Positions 32,409 to 42,144 of a DNA stretch of 64,000 nucleotides are shown here, piece after piece. The DNA is from CALDSL01 sp039810245. Its GTDB lineage: Bacteria; Chloroflexota; Anaerolineae; Anaerolineales; Anaerolineaceae. Below the pieces are notes generated by a model, which was not told the origin of the DNA, did no database searches, and worked only from the letters and a program-made list of their open reading frames with translations. The stretch spans positions 22,602 through 86,601 of the forward strand of contig JBDHWQ010000015.1 in NCBI GenBank assembly GCA_039810245.1, written 5' to 3'. Position numbers and translations under genes: made by a program. Within the stretch, counting starts at the first letter, position 1. Every line of letters begins with the position of its first letter.

Positions 32409-33485
32409 ATGCTCCAATACATCGTACGCCGTTTGCTGATGGTCTTACCAGTAATGTTGGGAATTTTGCTGGTGACGTTTGTCATCGTCCGCGCCATTCC
32501 CGGCGATCCATGCTTTGCCATGCTGGGGGAAAAAGCCACGGTTGAACAGTGCGATTTGTTCAAGCAGCGCTATGGATTGGATAAGAGCGTGCCTGAGCAG
32601 TTTGCCCGCTACGTGATCAACGTGGCGCAGGGCGAGCTGGGCACAACCATCCGTGATCGCCGTGAAGTGGCTGATGTCATTTCCGAGCGCCTGCCACTCA
32701 CCATGGAACTGACGCTGATGGCGATGGTCTTCGCTTCAGTACTGGGCGTGCTGTTCGGGGTCATCGCGGCGCTCAACCGCAACACCGGTTGGGATGTGGT
32801 GACCATGGTTGGCGCAAATATCGGCGTCAGTATGCCGGTTTTCTGGTTGGGGCTGCTGCTGGCCTATGTTTTTGCCCTCTTGCTACGCGGTACGCCCTTC
32901 TACATTCCACCGTCCGGGCGTTTTACCCCGGGGGTGTCGCTAATTCCGCTGGCCACCACCTGGGGCTTGCAGGATTGGACCGGGTTGCCGCGCTTTTTGT
33001 TGAATCTGGTTTCCAACTCGGCCATCCTCAACGGCCTGCTGACCGGTAATTTCCAGTTGATCCGCGATGCCATCTGGCATCTCACTCTGCCGGCTGCAGC
33101 GGTGGGAACGATCTCGATGGCGGTCATCGCGCGCATGACCCGCTCCAGCCTGCTGGATGTGCTCGGACAGGATTACATCCGCACGGCGCGCGCCAAAGGC
33201 TTGAAAGAAAATCTTGTGATCACCAAGCATGCGCTGCGCAATGCGCTGATCCCGATTGTGACGATCATCGGAATCCAGACCGGCGGTCTGCTATCTGGCG
33301 CGGTGCTTACCGAGACCATTTTCTCGCTGCCGGGGGTCGGCTCGCGCATGGTCGAAGGCATCCTGGCGCGGGATTATCCCGTCGTCCAGGGTTTTTCGAT
33401 CGTCATCGCGCTGATCTTCGTCTTCACCAATTTGTTCGTCGATATCTCCTACGCGTATCTCGACCCGCGCATCCGGCTGGAGTGA
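32409..33485 (+). CDS. Peptide-type ABC transporter permease, DppB/OppB family
   Basis: A 358-residue permease with six TM helices, opening MLQYIVRRLLMVLPVMLGILLVTFVIVRAIPGDP as DppB/OppB proteins do. The cytosolic EAA-type loop reads DYIRTARAKGLKENLVITKHALRNALIPIVT (about 255-285). It forms the channel with the next gene for import of peptides or similar solutes. ATG 32409 fits the family start; the ribosome binding site is weak. It contains a longer extracytoplasmic loop (TPFYIPPSGRFTPG...) than usual. Its stop is 2 bp before the DppC start. Confidence 0.88.
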   Translation: MLQYIVRRLLMVLPVMLGILLVTFVIVRAIPGDPCFAMLGEKATVEQCDLFKQRYGLDKSVPEQFARYVINVAQGELGTTIRDRREVADVISERLPLTMELTLMAMVFASVLGVLFGVIAALNRNTGWDVVTMVGANIGVSMPVFWLGLLLAYVFALLLRGTPFYIPPSGRFTPGVSLIPLATTWGLQDWTGLPRFLLNLVSNSAILNGLLTGNFQLIRDAIWHLTLPAAAVGTISMAVIARMTRSSLLDVLGQDYIRTARAKGLKENLVITKHALRNALIPIVTIIGIQTGGLLSGAVLTETIFSLPGVGSRMVEGILARDYPVVQGFSIVIALIFVFTNLFVDISYAYLDPRIRLE

Positions 33486-33487
33486 TT

Positions 33488-34426
33488 ATGACCACCACTG
33501 AAGTCGCAAAACTATCCGCGGAAACCACCGTAACCGCCAAGCTCCGCACCCCGGCGCAGGAAGCGCTCGGCCGCCTGTTCCGCCACCGCTCGGCGCAGGC
33601 CGGCATGATTCTACTGGGTATCCTGATCATCACCGCCATCTTCGCCCCGCTGATCGCCCCATATGATCCGATCGTCCCGCTGAAGGGCGTGGTGCGGCGC
33701 GATACACCTTGTATTCACTTGCTGGGCTGCCCGGCGGACAAGCCCACCCACATCATGGGCATTGACGGGAATAATCGTGACCTGTTCTCGCGCATCGTCT
33801 TCGGATCGCGCCTGTCGCTGCAGATTGGCATCTCTACGATTACCTTTGCCATTATTATCGGCGGGTTGCTGGGGGCGCTGGCCGGTTTTCTGGGAGGCTG
33901 GGTCGATAACGTGGTGATGCGCAGTATGGATGTGTTGATGGCATTTCCCAGCCTATTGCTGGCGATTGCCATTGTGGCTGCGCTGGGCCCGGGACTGATC
34001 AACGCGTTGCTGGCAATTGCCATTATCGAAATACCAATTTACGCGCGCGTGGTGCGCGCCAGCGTGCTGGCGGTCAAGGAGCTGGATTACGTCTATGCTT
34101 CGCGCGCGCTGGGTGCATCCAACTGGCGTATGCTGTTCACGCGCGTGCTGCCCAACGCGCTCACCCCGCTGATCGTGCAGGGCACACTGGGCATCGCCAC
34201 CGCTATTCTCAGCGCTGCTGCGCTTTCGTTCCTTGGCCTGGGCGCCGAGCATCCCAAGCCCGAGTGGGGCTTGATGATGGGGGAAGAACGCAACAGCGTG
34301 TTCAACGCTCCGCATCTGGTATTCTTTCCCGGCCTGGCGATTATGATGACCGTGCTGTCATTCAACCTGCTGGGTGATGGGCTGCGGGACGCGCTCGATC
34401 CGCGCCTGCGTGGCAGCGGTCATTAA
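33488..34426 (+). CDS. Peptide-type ABC transporter permease, DppC/OppC family
   Basis: A 312-residue permease: OppC N-terminal domain (LFRHRSAQAGMILLGILIITAIFAPLIAPYDP), then HIMGIDGNNRDLFSRIVFGSRLSLQIG and the EAA loop DYVYASRALGASNWRMLFTRVLPNALTPLIVQ. It partners the upstream DppB-like protein. ATG 33488 has GGAG seven bases upstream; a GTG at 33482 overlapping the previous stop is less likely. No ATP-binding genes follow, so the importer must use ATPases encoded elsewhere. Confidence 0.88.
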   Translation: MTTTEVAKLSAETTVTAKLRTPAQEALGRLFRHRSAQAGMILLGILIITAIFAPLIAPYDPIVPLKGVVRRDTPCIHLLGCPADKPTHIMGIDGNNRDLFSRIVFGSRLSLQIGISTITFAIIIGGLLGALAGFLGGWVDNVVMRSMDVLMAFPSLLLAIAIVAALGPGLINALLAIAIIEIPIYARVVRASVLAVKELDYVYASRALGASNWRMLFTRVLPNALTPLIVQGTLGIATAILSAAALSFLGLGAEHPKPEWGLMMGEERNSVFNAPHLVFFPGLAIMMTVLSFNLLGDGLRDALDPRLRGSGH

Positions 34427-34454
34427 GCCGGATTCACAACCGAGCTTGATAAGG

Positions 34455-34482
34455 GGGTCTGGCCCTGCCAGGCCCTCTTATT
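34455..34482 (+). terminator. Terminator after the importer operon
   Basis: A nine-bp stem (34455-34463 with 34467-34475, one G-U) with a 3-nt loop, followed by TCTTATT. Confidence 0.65.
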
Positions 34483-34493
34483 ATCTGAATGGG

Positions 34494-34499
34494 TATAAT
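34494..34499 (+). promoter_or_regulatory. -10 box of the macroglobulin-like gene
   Basis: TATAAT; no clear -35. The leader of ~35 nt contains AGGAG shortly before ATG 34542. Confidence 0.45.
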
Positions 34500-34541
34500 T
34501 GTTTTGAGGAACAATCAATTTGGCGTAGGATAGGAGCTATC

Positions 34542-37500
34542 ATGGCGACTAAAAGCGGGAAGGTGATTTTAGTCCTGGGAATTGTGGTTATGCTCGTGTC
34601 GGCCTGCGCGCTGCCAAACGTGCGCATGCCCAAACTGGTGCAGTCCACCCCGCTGGTCGATTCTGCAACCCCCACGGCCGAGGCCGGCCTGCCCACCGCT
34701 CCGACAACGCTGGCTGCACCCAGCCTGGCGCCTGCCGCCACCGAAGCACCCCAGCCGCCGGTGCTGGTGGAGGCCCAGCCGCAGCCCGGCAGTGTGCTGC
34801 TGCCCAAAGACAGCCTGACCTTTTATTTCAGCCAGCCGATGGATGGCGAAACGGTACAGCGCGGGCTGGAGATCAACCCGCCGGTGGCGGCGCGCTTTGA
34901 GTGGCAGGATGAATCAACCCTGCGCCTGACCCCCGAGCAGCCACTGCCCGCTTCAACCGACCTGCTTCTGCGATTCAACAACAATGTGCGCTCGCAGGCT
35001 GGCACATTCCTCAATCCGGTCGTCGAGCTTACCTACCGTACCGCCGAGCCGCTGCAATTGCTGGAACAGCTTCCACGCCCGGGCAGTAATGCCGCAAACC
35101 CCACGTCTGCTGTCGTTGCCGTGTTCAGCCAGCCGGTGGTGCCGCTGGTGGGCGAGCAGGCCAACCGCCCGGTGGGTTTCAGCCTGGAGCCGCAGGCTCC
35201 CGGCATGGGCGAGTGGCTAAACACCACTACTTACATTTTCTATCCCCAGCCGGCGCTGCAGGGCGGATCGCAGTACACCGTGCGTGTCAACCGCGAACTG
35301 ACCGGCCTGCCGGACGCGGACTGGAGCTTCCGCACCTCACGCCCGCAGGCCACCCTGCTGGCGCCCACGGCCGATAAGCCTGCCAACCTGGATGCGCCCA
35401 TTGTGGTTGAGTTTAATCAGCCGGTGGAGCGTGCCGGCGTGGAGCAGGGCCTGCGCGTGCGCGGCCCAAATGGGGAAGCCTTGACCGGGACTTTCCAATG
35501 GAACGAAGACGATACCACCGTCACCTTCCAGCCATCGGCGCTGCTGGAGCGCGATGCTCTTTACCTGGTGGACCTGCCGGCCGGCAGCCTGGGGTTGAGC
35601 GGTGGGCTGGAGCAGGACCTGAATGCCAGCTTCCGCACGGTGCCCGATTTCACTGTAATCTGGAGCCGCCCCGCGCGTGGTGAGCTGCTGCAAATTTACG
35701 AGACTTCCTATTCCGCGGTCACGCTGCGCTTCAGCGCCCCGCTGGCGCGCCAGCCACTGGAAGACCTGGTCTCGTTCACGCCGCCCATTGGCGATATGAC
35801 GCTCTCTGTGGACGATACCGTCAACCACCTGATCATCGGCGGGTACTTCCAGCCCGCCACCAGTTATTCGCTGGTACTGGACGGCGACCTGAAAGACCGC
35901 TGGGGCCAACCCCTGGGTGAGAATTACCTGTTCGAATTTCGTACCACGTCCGCCGTACCATCGCTGACGATCCCAGCGCTGCAGGCGGGCATGAGCACCA
36001 TTTTCCTGCTGCCTGCCGATACGGTGCTGCCTGCCCGCGCCACCAACGTGCAAACCGTCAATATCAGTTCCACCCGGCTCGACCTGGCCGGGTTCCTGGA
36101 GCTGGCCGGTAATCTGTATGACGCGAAATGGCCTGCGCCTGCCAGTCGCTGGGAAGAAACAGTGAATACCCCACAGGATCGAAATGAGGAGATTGAAATC
36201 CCGCTGACGGCCAATGGCGCCAACCTGGAGCCGGGTCTGTACGCGTTCAATATCTCATCACCGCAGACTGCCAACCAGCCAGTCTACCAACTTTCGCCGT
36301 TCCTGGCAGTGGTCAGCAACACCGCGCTCAACCTGAAACGCACGGCCGGCGAAGTTTTTGTGTGGGCCGTGAATGCGCCTACCCAACAAGCCATCAATGG
36401 ATTAGAAGTTGGCCTGTATGACTCGAAAGGAACGCTGTTGGGCAGCGCGATTACAGAAAATGGCGTGGCCAGCATTCGAGTGCCGGAAGGCACTGCAGTT
36501 TACGAAAACCTGTTTGTGATCAGCGGCCAGCCGGGTGACGCGGATTTTAGCCTGTCTACTACCGCATGGAACCAGGGCACGCCGACTTGGGATTCTGGCG
36601 TGCGTTTTGACTCGAGCGCGGACCAACCTACAGCCTATCTATATACCGACCGGCCGATTTACCGCCCCGGGCAGCAGGTTTCTTTCCGCGCTATCGCGCG
36701 CCAGCCGCAAAATGGCCGCTACAGCCTGCTGGATCGTAGCGAACTGACGGTGCGCGTGACCGCCCCCTTTACCGGTGGCGAGCCGCAGATTGTGTATGAG
36801 AAGGCGCTGCCATTATCCGAGTTTGGCGCAGTACAGGATACCTTCACTCTGCCGGAGGATGCGCTGCCGGGTATGTATTTCTTCTCGATCGTCGATATTC
36901 CTCGCGCCACCCTGGCATTTCAGGTGGCACTGTATCGCAAGCCTACGATGGATGTGCAGGTCACCTTCCCGCAGTCTGAAATACAGTTTGGCCAACCACT
37001 TGACGCAGCGGTCAGCGCGCGCTACTACTTTGGCGCGCCAGCCGGCGGGGTCCCGGTCAACTGGACGCTGACCGCCATGTCCGAATGGGTGTCCCTTCCT
37101 GAAGGCTACCAGAGCGGCAAGCTGGATACTTCCTGGCTCAACCCGTACCTGCTTGATAGCCGCATGGGGCGTTATATCACCGATGGCACCGGGGTCACCG
37201 CGCCGGACGGCAGCCTTGAAATCCGCGTGGAGAACGGCCTGCTGGCAGATGTGCTTGATGCGGAAGATGATTACCGCCTGACGCTGGAAGTGACCGCGCT
37301 GGATGAAAGCCAGCTTCCGGTTTCGGCGCGCGAAGAGATTACGCTGCACCCGTCGCAGGTCATCATCGGCGTGCGGCCGGATTCCTGGTCCGGTCAGGCT
37401 GGGCAGGAAACCGGCTTTGATGTGCAGGTCTTTGACCGCGCCATCCAGCCCGGCGGGGAAGCGCCGCTCTCCGCGTTGTATCGTAAAGTGGTATACAAAA

Positions 37501-40500
37501 CCAGCGCCTACACCAGCCCATACTCCAATCGCACGGTAGAAGCAGAGTACACCACCGTGGGCAGCGTCGACTTTTCTACCGGGGCTGATGGGCGCGCGCG
37601 GCTGGCGTTTACGCCACCCGAACCGGGGACGTATCTCCTCGAAGTGCGCGGGCAGGGAGCCGTTACGCAAGTGATGCAGTGGGTGGGTGGTGAGGGCAGC
37701 GCTCCGTGGCCACAGCTACCCAGCCAGAAACTGCGCCTCACTGCCGATGCCGCGCAGTATACCCCCGGCCAGACCGCGCATATTTTTATTCCCAACCCTT
37801 ACACGGGCGGCGCCACTGCGCTGCTAACCGTGGAGCGTTCGGAAATCATGCGCTGGCAGCAGTTGGAGATCACCGGCAGCAGCCTGACCGTGGATTTGCC
37901 GCTGGAAGATGTGGACGCGCCTAACGTTTTTGTTTCTGTGTTACTGCTGGGCCAGAACAGCGCCGGCCGGCCGGACTTCCAGATGGGCTACGTAGAATTA
38001 GCGGTAGACCCGACCGAAGAGCTGTTGAAAGTGGAACTGGCCGGGCAGCCACAGCGCGCCGCGCCGGGCGAAGCAGTGCAGTTTGCACTGCGCGTCACCG
38101 ATGCGGCTGGCAAGCCGGTGCAGGGCGCGTTCTCGCTGGCGCTGGCGGATAAGGCCGCGCTGGCCCTGGCTGACCCGAACTCGCAGCCGATTAACCAGTT
38201 TTTCTATGGCCCACGCCCGCTGGCCGTGATGACCAGCGCGCCGCTGGCCGCCTATGGGCGGCGGCTTCCACTGCCCGCCACGGGGCGCGGCGGCGGTGGC
38301 GGCGGCGCAGCGGAAGATACCGGCGTGCGTGATGAATTTGCCGATACCGCATTCTGGAACGGAGCGATCGTCACCGACGCCAACGGTTTTGCGCAGGTGA
38401 CTGCCGACCTGCCAGATAACCTCACCACGTGGGTAGCAGACGTGCGCGGGGTGGATGGCGATACGCGCACCGGCCAGGCGACTCTGGAAATCACCGCCAG
38501 CAAGCTGCTGATGGTTCAGCCGGTGACCCCGCGCTTCCTGGTGCGCGGTGACCATGCTGCGCTCTCGGCGCTGGTGATCAACAATACCGATCAACCCATT
38601 GATGCCGAAGTGAGCCTGCAGGCCACCGGGTTTACATTCGACGCGCCCGATCAGGCCGTGCAGCGCGTAAGCCTGCCCGCTGGAGGCCGCCAGGCCGTCG
38701 ACTGGTGGGGCACGGCGCAGGTGGCAGATGTGGCCAGCCTGGTCTTCCGCGCCACGGGCGGCGGGCTGACCGACAGCGCCACCCCTGAAGGCGGCGACCT
38801 GCCGGTGCTGACCTTTAGCGCCCCGGCCACTTTCGGCACCGCCGGTATGCTGGATGCAGCCGGCGCGCGCCAGGAGCTGGTGGCGGTCCCGCGCAGCTTC
38901 ACGCCCACCGGCGGCTCGCTGGATGTGGAGCTTTCGCCCTCGCTGGCCGCGGCGCTGGTGGGCGGGCTGCAGGTTGTGGAAACCTATACCGAGCGCGATC
39001 TGCCGGTGACACTGGCTTCGCGCCTGCTGCCCAACCTGGAAGCCTACCGCACGCTGGCGGATCTGGGCGCTGATAACCCGGGCCTGAAAACCAGCCTGGA
39101 TGCTGCGATTCAGGAAGGCGTGAGTGGGCTGGTGCGCTCGCAGAACGACGACGGCGGCTGGGGCTGGTCTGAGGACAGCCAGAGCGATCCGTATCAGAGT
39201 GCGTATATCCTGCTGGCGCTCAGCCGGGCGCAGCAGGCCGGAGTGGATGTGGCAGATGGCGTCATCGACCGCGCCCGCGAATATGTCTACGCTGCGCTAT
39301 TCCCGAGTGGCGAGCAAACAGCCTGGGAGAAGCAGCGCCTGGTGTTCATGACCTGGGTGCTGGCCGAGAGCGGCGAGGGCTATGATCTGCCCCTGAATAC
39401 TCTGGCCGGCTGGCGCAGTGATCTCTCGCCGTGGGCCAAAGCCCTGCTGATGCTGCTGCTCCAGCCTACCGATGCGCAGACCGCCGCGCTGCTGGAGCAG
39501 GATGTGAAAGATGCCGCCGTTCGCACCGCCACCGGCGTGCATTGGGAAGATACAGCCAATGGCGATCGCGGGTTTGGCAGTACCGCTTTTACCAGCGCCG
39601 TTGTTACCTATGCCCTGGCGCGCACCGACCCGGCCGACCCGATCCTGGTGGATGCGGTGCGCTACCTGGTGGCCACGCGCGATAGCCGTGGCGGCTGGTA
39701 CTCGCCCTATGACACAGCCTGGACGTTGATCGCGCTCAGCCAGGCGCTCAAGGGAACCGGTGATATCCACAGCGATTACCACTTCTCGGCCAGCCTGAAC
39801 AACGTGCCTCTGGCGGATGGCCAGGCTGGTGGAGATAATGCCTTCAACCCGGTTACTGCCAGCGTGCCGCTGGTCGACCTGCGCGTCGATACGGCTAACG
39901 CGCTGCGCATCGAGCGCAGCGAGGGCAACGGCCGGTTGTATTACCGCGCATACCTTAACGTGGATCGACCCGTGGAAGGCGCGCAGCCGGTCAACCGCGG
40001 TATGACCGTCAGCCGTACCTACACGCTGATGGATACAAACGGCTGCGCCGAGCCGGGATGCCCGCCTGCAACTGAAGCCAAAATGGGCACGCCTGCGCCG
40101 GTGGTGCTGGTGCGCCTGTCGCTCACATTGGAGCATGATGCCTCGCACCTGGTGGTGGAAGACTTCATTCCTGCTGGTGCCGAAATCTTAAACACCAGCC
40201 TGAAGACCAGCCAGCAGCTCAACCCAGAAGCAGATGCGCCTGCCTCGCCCGAGGAGGAGATCGACCCGCGCCGGCCGTTTGATGACGGCTGGGGCTGGTG
40301 GTTCTTCCACTCGCCCCGGGTGTATGACGATCACATCCGCTGGACGGCGCAGGATGTGCCAGCCGGCACTTATCAGCTTGTGTACCGGCTGGTGCTGCTC
40401 CAGCCCGGTGAGTATCGCGTTATCCCCGCGCACGCGTATAATTACTTCTTCCCTGAGGTGCAGGGCGCCAGTGCGGGAACTATTTTCACCATCCGGCCCT

Positions 40501-40502
40501 GA
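34542..40502 (+). CDS. Alpha-2-macroglobulin-like lipoprotein without thioester Cys
   Basis: A 1986-residue lipoprotein (lipobox VSAC, Cys ~23) with a Pro/Thr linker. It has several bacterial Ig-like domains (Big_5-type, ~80-480), the MG2-type signature YLYTDRPIYRPGQQVSFRA (~705), and the A2M core WNGAIVTDANGFAQVTADLPDNLTTWVADVRGVDGDTRTG (~1272-1310). A thioester-domain-like alpha-helical region (~1470-1780: DDGGWGWSEDSQSDPYQSAYILLAL) and a C-terminal macroglobulin-like region follow. The Cys-Gly-Glu-Gln thioester is missing; ETYTERDLPVTLASRLLPNL occupies its place. Bacterial homologues trap proteases or, without the thioester (YfaS-like), have unclear roles. AGGAG precedes the ATG. Confidence 0.87.
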   Translation: MATKSGKVILVLGIVVMLVSACALPNVRMPKLVQSTPLVDSATPTAEAGLPTAPTTLAAPSLAPAATEAPQPPVLVEAQPQPGSVLLPKDSLTFYFSQPMDGETVQRGLEINPPVAARFEWQDESTLRLTPEQPLPASTDLLLRFNNNVRSQAGTFLNPVVELTYRTAEPLQLLEQLPRPGSNAANPTSAVVAVFSQPVVPLVGEQANRPVGFSLEPQAPGMGEWLNTTTYIFYPQPALQGGSQYTVRVNRELTGLPDADWSFRTSRPQATLLAPTADKPANLDAPIVVEFNQPVERAGVEQGLRVRGPNGEALTGTFQWNEDDTTVTFQPSALLERDALYLVDLPAGSLGLSGGLEQDLNASFRTVPDFTVIWSRPARGELLQIYETSYSAVTLRFSAPLARQPLEDLVSFTPPIGDMTLSVDDTVNHLIIGGYFQPATSYSLVLDGDLKDRWGQPLGENYLFEFRTTSAVPSLTIPALQAGMSTIFLLPADTVLPARATNVQTVNISSTRLDLAGFLELAGNLYDAKWPAPASRWEETVNTPQDRNEEIEIPLTANGANLEPGLYAFNISSPQTANQPVYQLSPFLAVVSNTALNLKRTAGEVFVWAVNAPTQQAINGLEVGLYDSKGTLLGSAITENGVASIRVPEGTAVYENLFVISGQPGDADFSLSTTAWNQGTPTWDSGVRFDSSADQPTAYLYTDRPIYRPGQQVSFRAIARQPQNGRYSLLDRSELTVRVTAPFTGGEPQIVYEKALPLSEFGAVQDTFTLPEDALPGMYFFSIVDIPRATLAFQVALYRKPTMDVQVTFPQSEIQFGQPLDAAVSARYYFGAPAGGVPVNWTLTAMSEWVSLPEGYQSGKLDTSWLNPYLLDSRMGRYITDGTGVTAPDGSLEIRVENGLLADVLDAEDDYRLTLEVTALDESQLPVSAREEITLHPSQVIIGVRPDSWSGQAGQETGFDVQVFDRAIQPGGEAPLSALYRKVVYKTSAYTSPYSNRTVEAEYTTVGSVDFSTGADGRARLAFTPPEPGTYLLEVRGQGAVTQVMQWVGGEGSAPWPQLPSQKLRLTADAAQYTPGQTAHIFIPNPYTGGATALLTVERSEIMRWQQLEITGSSLTVDLPLEDVDAPNVFVSVLLLGQNSAGRPDFQMGYVELAVDPTEELLKVELAGQPQRAAPGEAVQFALRVTDAAGKPVQGAFSLALADKAALALADPNSQPINQFFYGPRPLAVMTSAPLAAYGRRLPLPATGRGGGGGGAAEDTGVRDEFADTAFWNGAIVTDANGFAQVTADLPDNLTTWVADVRGVDGDTRTGQATLEITASKLLMVQPVTPRFLVRGDHAALSALVINNTDQPIDAEVSLQATGFTFDAPDQAVQRVSLPAGGRQAVDWWGTAQVADVASLVFRATGGGLTDSATPEGGDLPVLTFSAPATFGTAGMLDAAGARQELVAVPRSFTPTGGSLDVELSPSLAAALVGGLQVVETYTERDLPVTLASRLLPNLEAYRTLADLGADNPGLKTSLDAAIQEGVSGLVRSQNDDGGWGWSEDSQSDPYQSAYILLALSRAQQAGVDVADGVIDRAREYVYAALFPSGEQTAWEKQRLVFMTWVLAESGEGYDLPLNTLAGWRSDLSPWAKALLMLLLQPTDAQTAALLEQDVKDAAVRTATGVHWEDTANGDRGFGSTAFTSAVVTYALARTDPADPILVDAVRYLVATRDSRGGWYSPYDTAWTLIALSQALKGTGDIHSDYHFSASLNNVPLADGQAGGDNAFNPVTASVPLVDLRVDTANALRIERSEGNGRLYYRAYLNVDRPVEGAQPVNRGMTVSRTYTLMDTNGCAEPGCPPATEAKMGTPAPVVLVRLSLTLEHDASHLVVEDFIPAGAEILNTSLKTSQQLNPEADAPASPEEEIDPRRPFDDGWGWWFFHSPRVYDDHIRWTAQDVPAGTYQLVYRLVLLQPGEYRVIPAHAYNYFFPEVQGASAGTIFTIRP

Positions 40503-40549
40503 ATTTCAATGGATGGTAACTCAGCAAGATTGGATGAGAGAGGATACGA

Positions 40550-41062
40550 ATGGCAAAACAGTGGAGAACTGCTCCGGAAATGCAGATCGACCCCAAGAAG
40601 AATTACACCGCTACTTTTAAGACGGATCTGGGAGATATCGTCGTGAAGTTGTTCGCAGACATGGTCCCAAACACGGTGAACAACTTTGTGTTTTTGGCGC
40701 GCGAGGGCTTTTACGACAACACCATCTTCCACCGCGTGATTGGGGACTTTATGGCTCAGGGTGGCGACCCGACCGGCACCGGTATGGGCGGCCCCGGTTA
40801 CAAATTCGCAGATGAGTTTCACCCCAAACTGCGCCACAACCGCCCTGGGCTGCTCTCGATGGCCAATGCCGGGGCAAACACCAACGGCTCACAATTCTTC
40901 CTGACCCACGTGCCCACCCCCTGGCTGGATAACAAGCATTCGATCTTCGGGGAGATCGTTTCGGGCATGGACGTGCTGCTCTCTATCCCGGAGCGCGACC
41001 CCGGTCGTCCGAAAGGCCCCGGCGTAACGCTGCGCACGGTAGAGATCACCGAAAGCGAGTAG
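40550..41062 (+). CDS. Cyclophilin-type peptidyl-prolyl isomerase
   Basis: A 170-residue cyclophilin showing NNFVFLAREGFYDNTIFHRVIGDFMAQGGDPTGTGMGGPGY, LLSMANAGANTNGSQFFLTHVPTPWLDNKHSIFGEIVSGMDVL, with the catalytic Arg in FHRV and the QFF segment. There is no signal peptide, so it is cytosolic; it accelerates proline isomerisation during folding. It follows the macroglobulin gene by 47 bp. A strong hairpin terminator separates it from the convergent PhaR-like gene. Confidence 0.93.
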   Translation: MAKQWRTAPEMQIDPKKNYTATFKTDLGDIVVKLFADMVPNTVNNFVFLAREGFYDNTIFHRVIGDFMAQGGDPTGTGMGGPGYKFADEFHPKLRHNRPGLLSMANAGANTNGSQFFLTHVPTPWLDNKHSIFGEIVSGMDVLLSIPERDPGRPKGPGVTLRTVEITESE

Positions 41063-41079
41063 ATAACCATAGAATCAAC

Positions 41080-41108
41080 CGCACCCCGCGCCATTCGCGC
41101 GGGGTGCG
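41080..41108. terminator. Terminator between convergent cyclophilin and PhaR-like genes
   Basis: CGCACCCCGCG (41080-41090) pairs perfectly with CGCGGGGTGCG (41098-41108), loop 7 nt. The flanks are only weakly T-rich. Confidence 0.65.
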
Positions 41109-41115
41109 TTAGAAT

Positions 41116-41757
41116 TTAACCGCGGCGTGACCTGATCTCAGCAATCTGCCGCTCCAGATCATCAATCTGCTGGCGCAGACGCTCTACCTCGCCGGTTGGC
41201 GGTGGGGCTATGGGTTCGGGTGCCGCGTAAGTTGGCGCAGGCGGGGCGTCTGGCGTTTCCACCGGGTATACTGCCGCGCCGGATACCATTACCGGGGCTG
41301 CCTGGGGCTCGGCGGGTGGGGTGGTGGGGTTGTCAGCCACGGTCTCACTGCGCTTCCAGCGGTTCGAAACCAGCAGATCGGTGAAGCGCTGCGCTTCTTC
41401 CACCGCCACCTGTCCATCTTCTACCAGCACCGCCAGCCGGCGGCGGATCTCAGCTTCAATGGCGGGCGTGTTTTCGACCAGCGCATTGATGCCGCTGCGC
41501 ACCGTGCCCACGGCCACATTGCCGGCCTGAATCAGCCCGGTGAGGATGGCGCGCGGCAGCATGCCGCCGGCATGCTTCTCGCGCTCGAACATGATCTGGA
41601 TCAGGGTCAGTGCGGTCATATCCGCGCCGCTGTCATGATCGATCACGCTGAATTCTTCACCGCTGCGGATGCGCTCGCCCAATTCATCGAGCGTCACATA
41701 GCGCGCCGCTTCAACGTCGTACAGCTTACGGTTGGAGTAGCGTTTGATTTTCGTCAT
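41116..41757 (-). CDS. PhaR-like polyhydroxyalkanoate regulator
   Basis: The 213-residue protein begins MTKIKRYSNRKLYDVEAARYVTLDELGERIRSGEEFSVIDHDSGADMTALTLIQIMFERE, the DNA-binding/PHA-accumulation N-terminal domain of PhaR repressors. A helical middle (IEAEIRRRLAVLVEDGQVAVEEAQRFTDLL), a Pro/Ala-rich linker and a C-terminal coiled coil (VERLRQQIDDLERQIAEI) follow. PhaR represses phasin genes and binds PHA granules in other bacteria. The gene overlaps the phasin-like gene by 4 bp, and paired palindromes lie in the shared promoter, consistent with autoregulation. No PHA synthase gene is in the window. Confidence 0.8.
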   Translation of the reverse strand: MTKIKRYSNRKLYDVEAARYVTLDELGERIRSGEEFSVIDHDSGADMTALTLIQIMFEREKHAGGMLPRAILTGLIQAGNVAVGTVRSGINALVENTPAIEAEIRRRLAVLVEDGQVAVEEAQRFTDLLVSNRWKRSETVADNPTTPPAEPQAAPVMVSGAAVYPVETPDAPPAPTYAAPEPIAPPPTGEVERLRQQIDDLERQIAEIRSRRG

Positions 41758-42116
41758 AGCCGGTTCTCTCCTTCCGGCCCTGCCAGCGGTTCCTGCTGGC
41801 GCTGCAGCGCTTCCAGCTCGGCCTGCAGGCGTGCACGGCGTTCGGCCAGTGCTTCCAGGTCTTCGGCGACTGGCATCTCGGCGGCAGGTGACGTTGCTTC
41901 GGCTTGCGCGGCAGCGCGGGCTGCTTCGCGCGCCTGGCGGTAGCGCTGCTCTTCAGCCGCCTGAGCAGCTTTACCGCGCTCGGCCAGGCTGTCCAGCAGT
42001 TTGGACACTTCTTCGGCAGCCAGCACTCCCGCGCCGACCGTGGCATAGAATACCTTGCGCACCGCATCATACAGCGGGCTTCGGGTGGGCTGGTTGGAGT
42101 GGTTGTTTGATTCCAT
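41754..42116 (-). CDS. Phasin-like helical protein
   Basis: The 120-residue protein is almost entirely helical. SPLYDAVRKVFYATVGAGVLAAEEVSKLLDSLAERGKAAQ resembles PhaI/PhaF-type granule-associated proteins; an Ala/Glu-rich coiled coil follows (LEALAERRARLQAELEALQRQQE). Pairing with a PhaR-like gene supports a granule-coat or similar scaffold role; this is inference. ATG 42116 has AAAGGA eight bases upstream. Confidence 0.65.
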   Translation of the reverse strand: MESNNHSNQPTRSPLYDAVRKVFYATVGAGVLAAEEVSKLLDSLAERGKAAQAAEEQRYRQAREAARAAAQAEATSPAAEMPVAEDLEALAERRARLQAELEALQRQQEPLAGPEGENRL

Positions 42117-42144
42117 TCGTTCATCCTTTCTCATAAACGCCATT

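Noticed and set aside
34374..34541. Upstream extension of the macroglobulin-like protein
   Set aside because: It overlaps the permease 3' end and a terminator; ATG 34542 has AGGAG and begins a proper lipoprotein signal.
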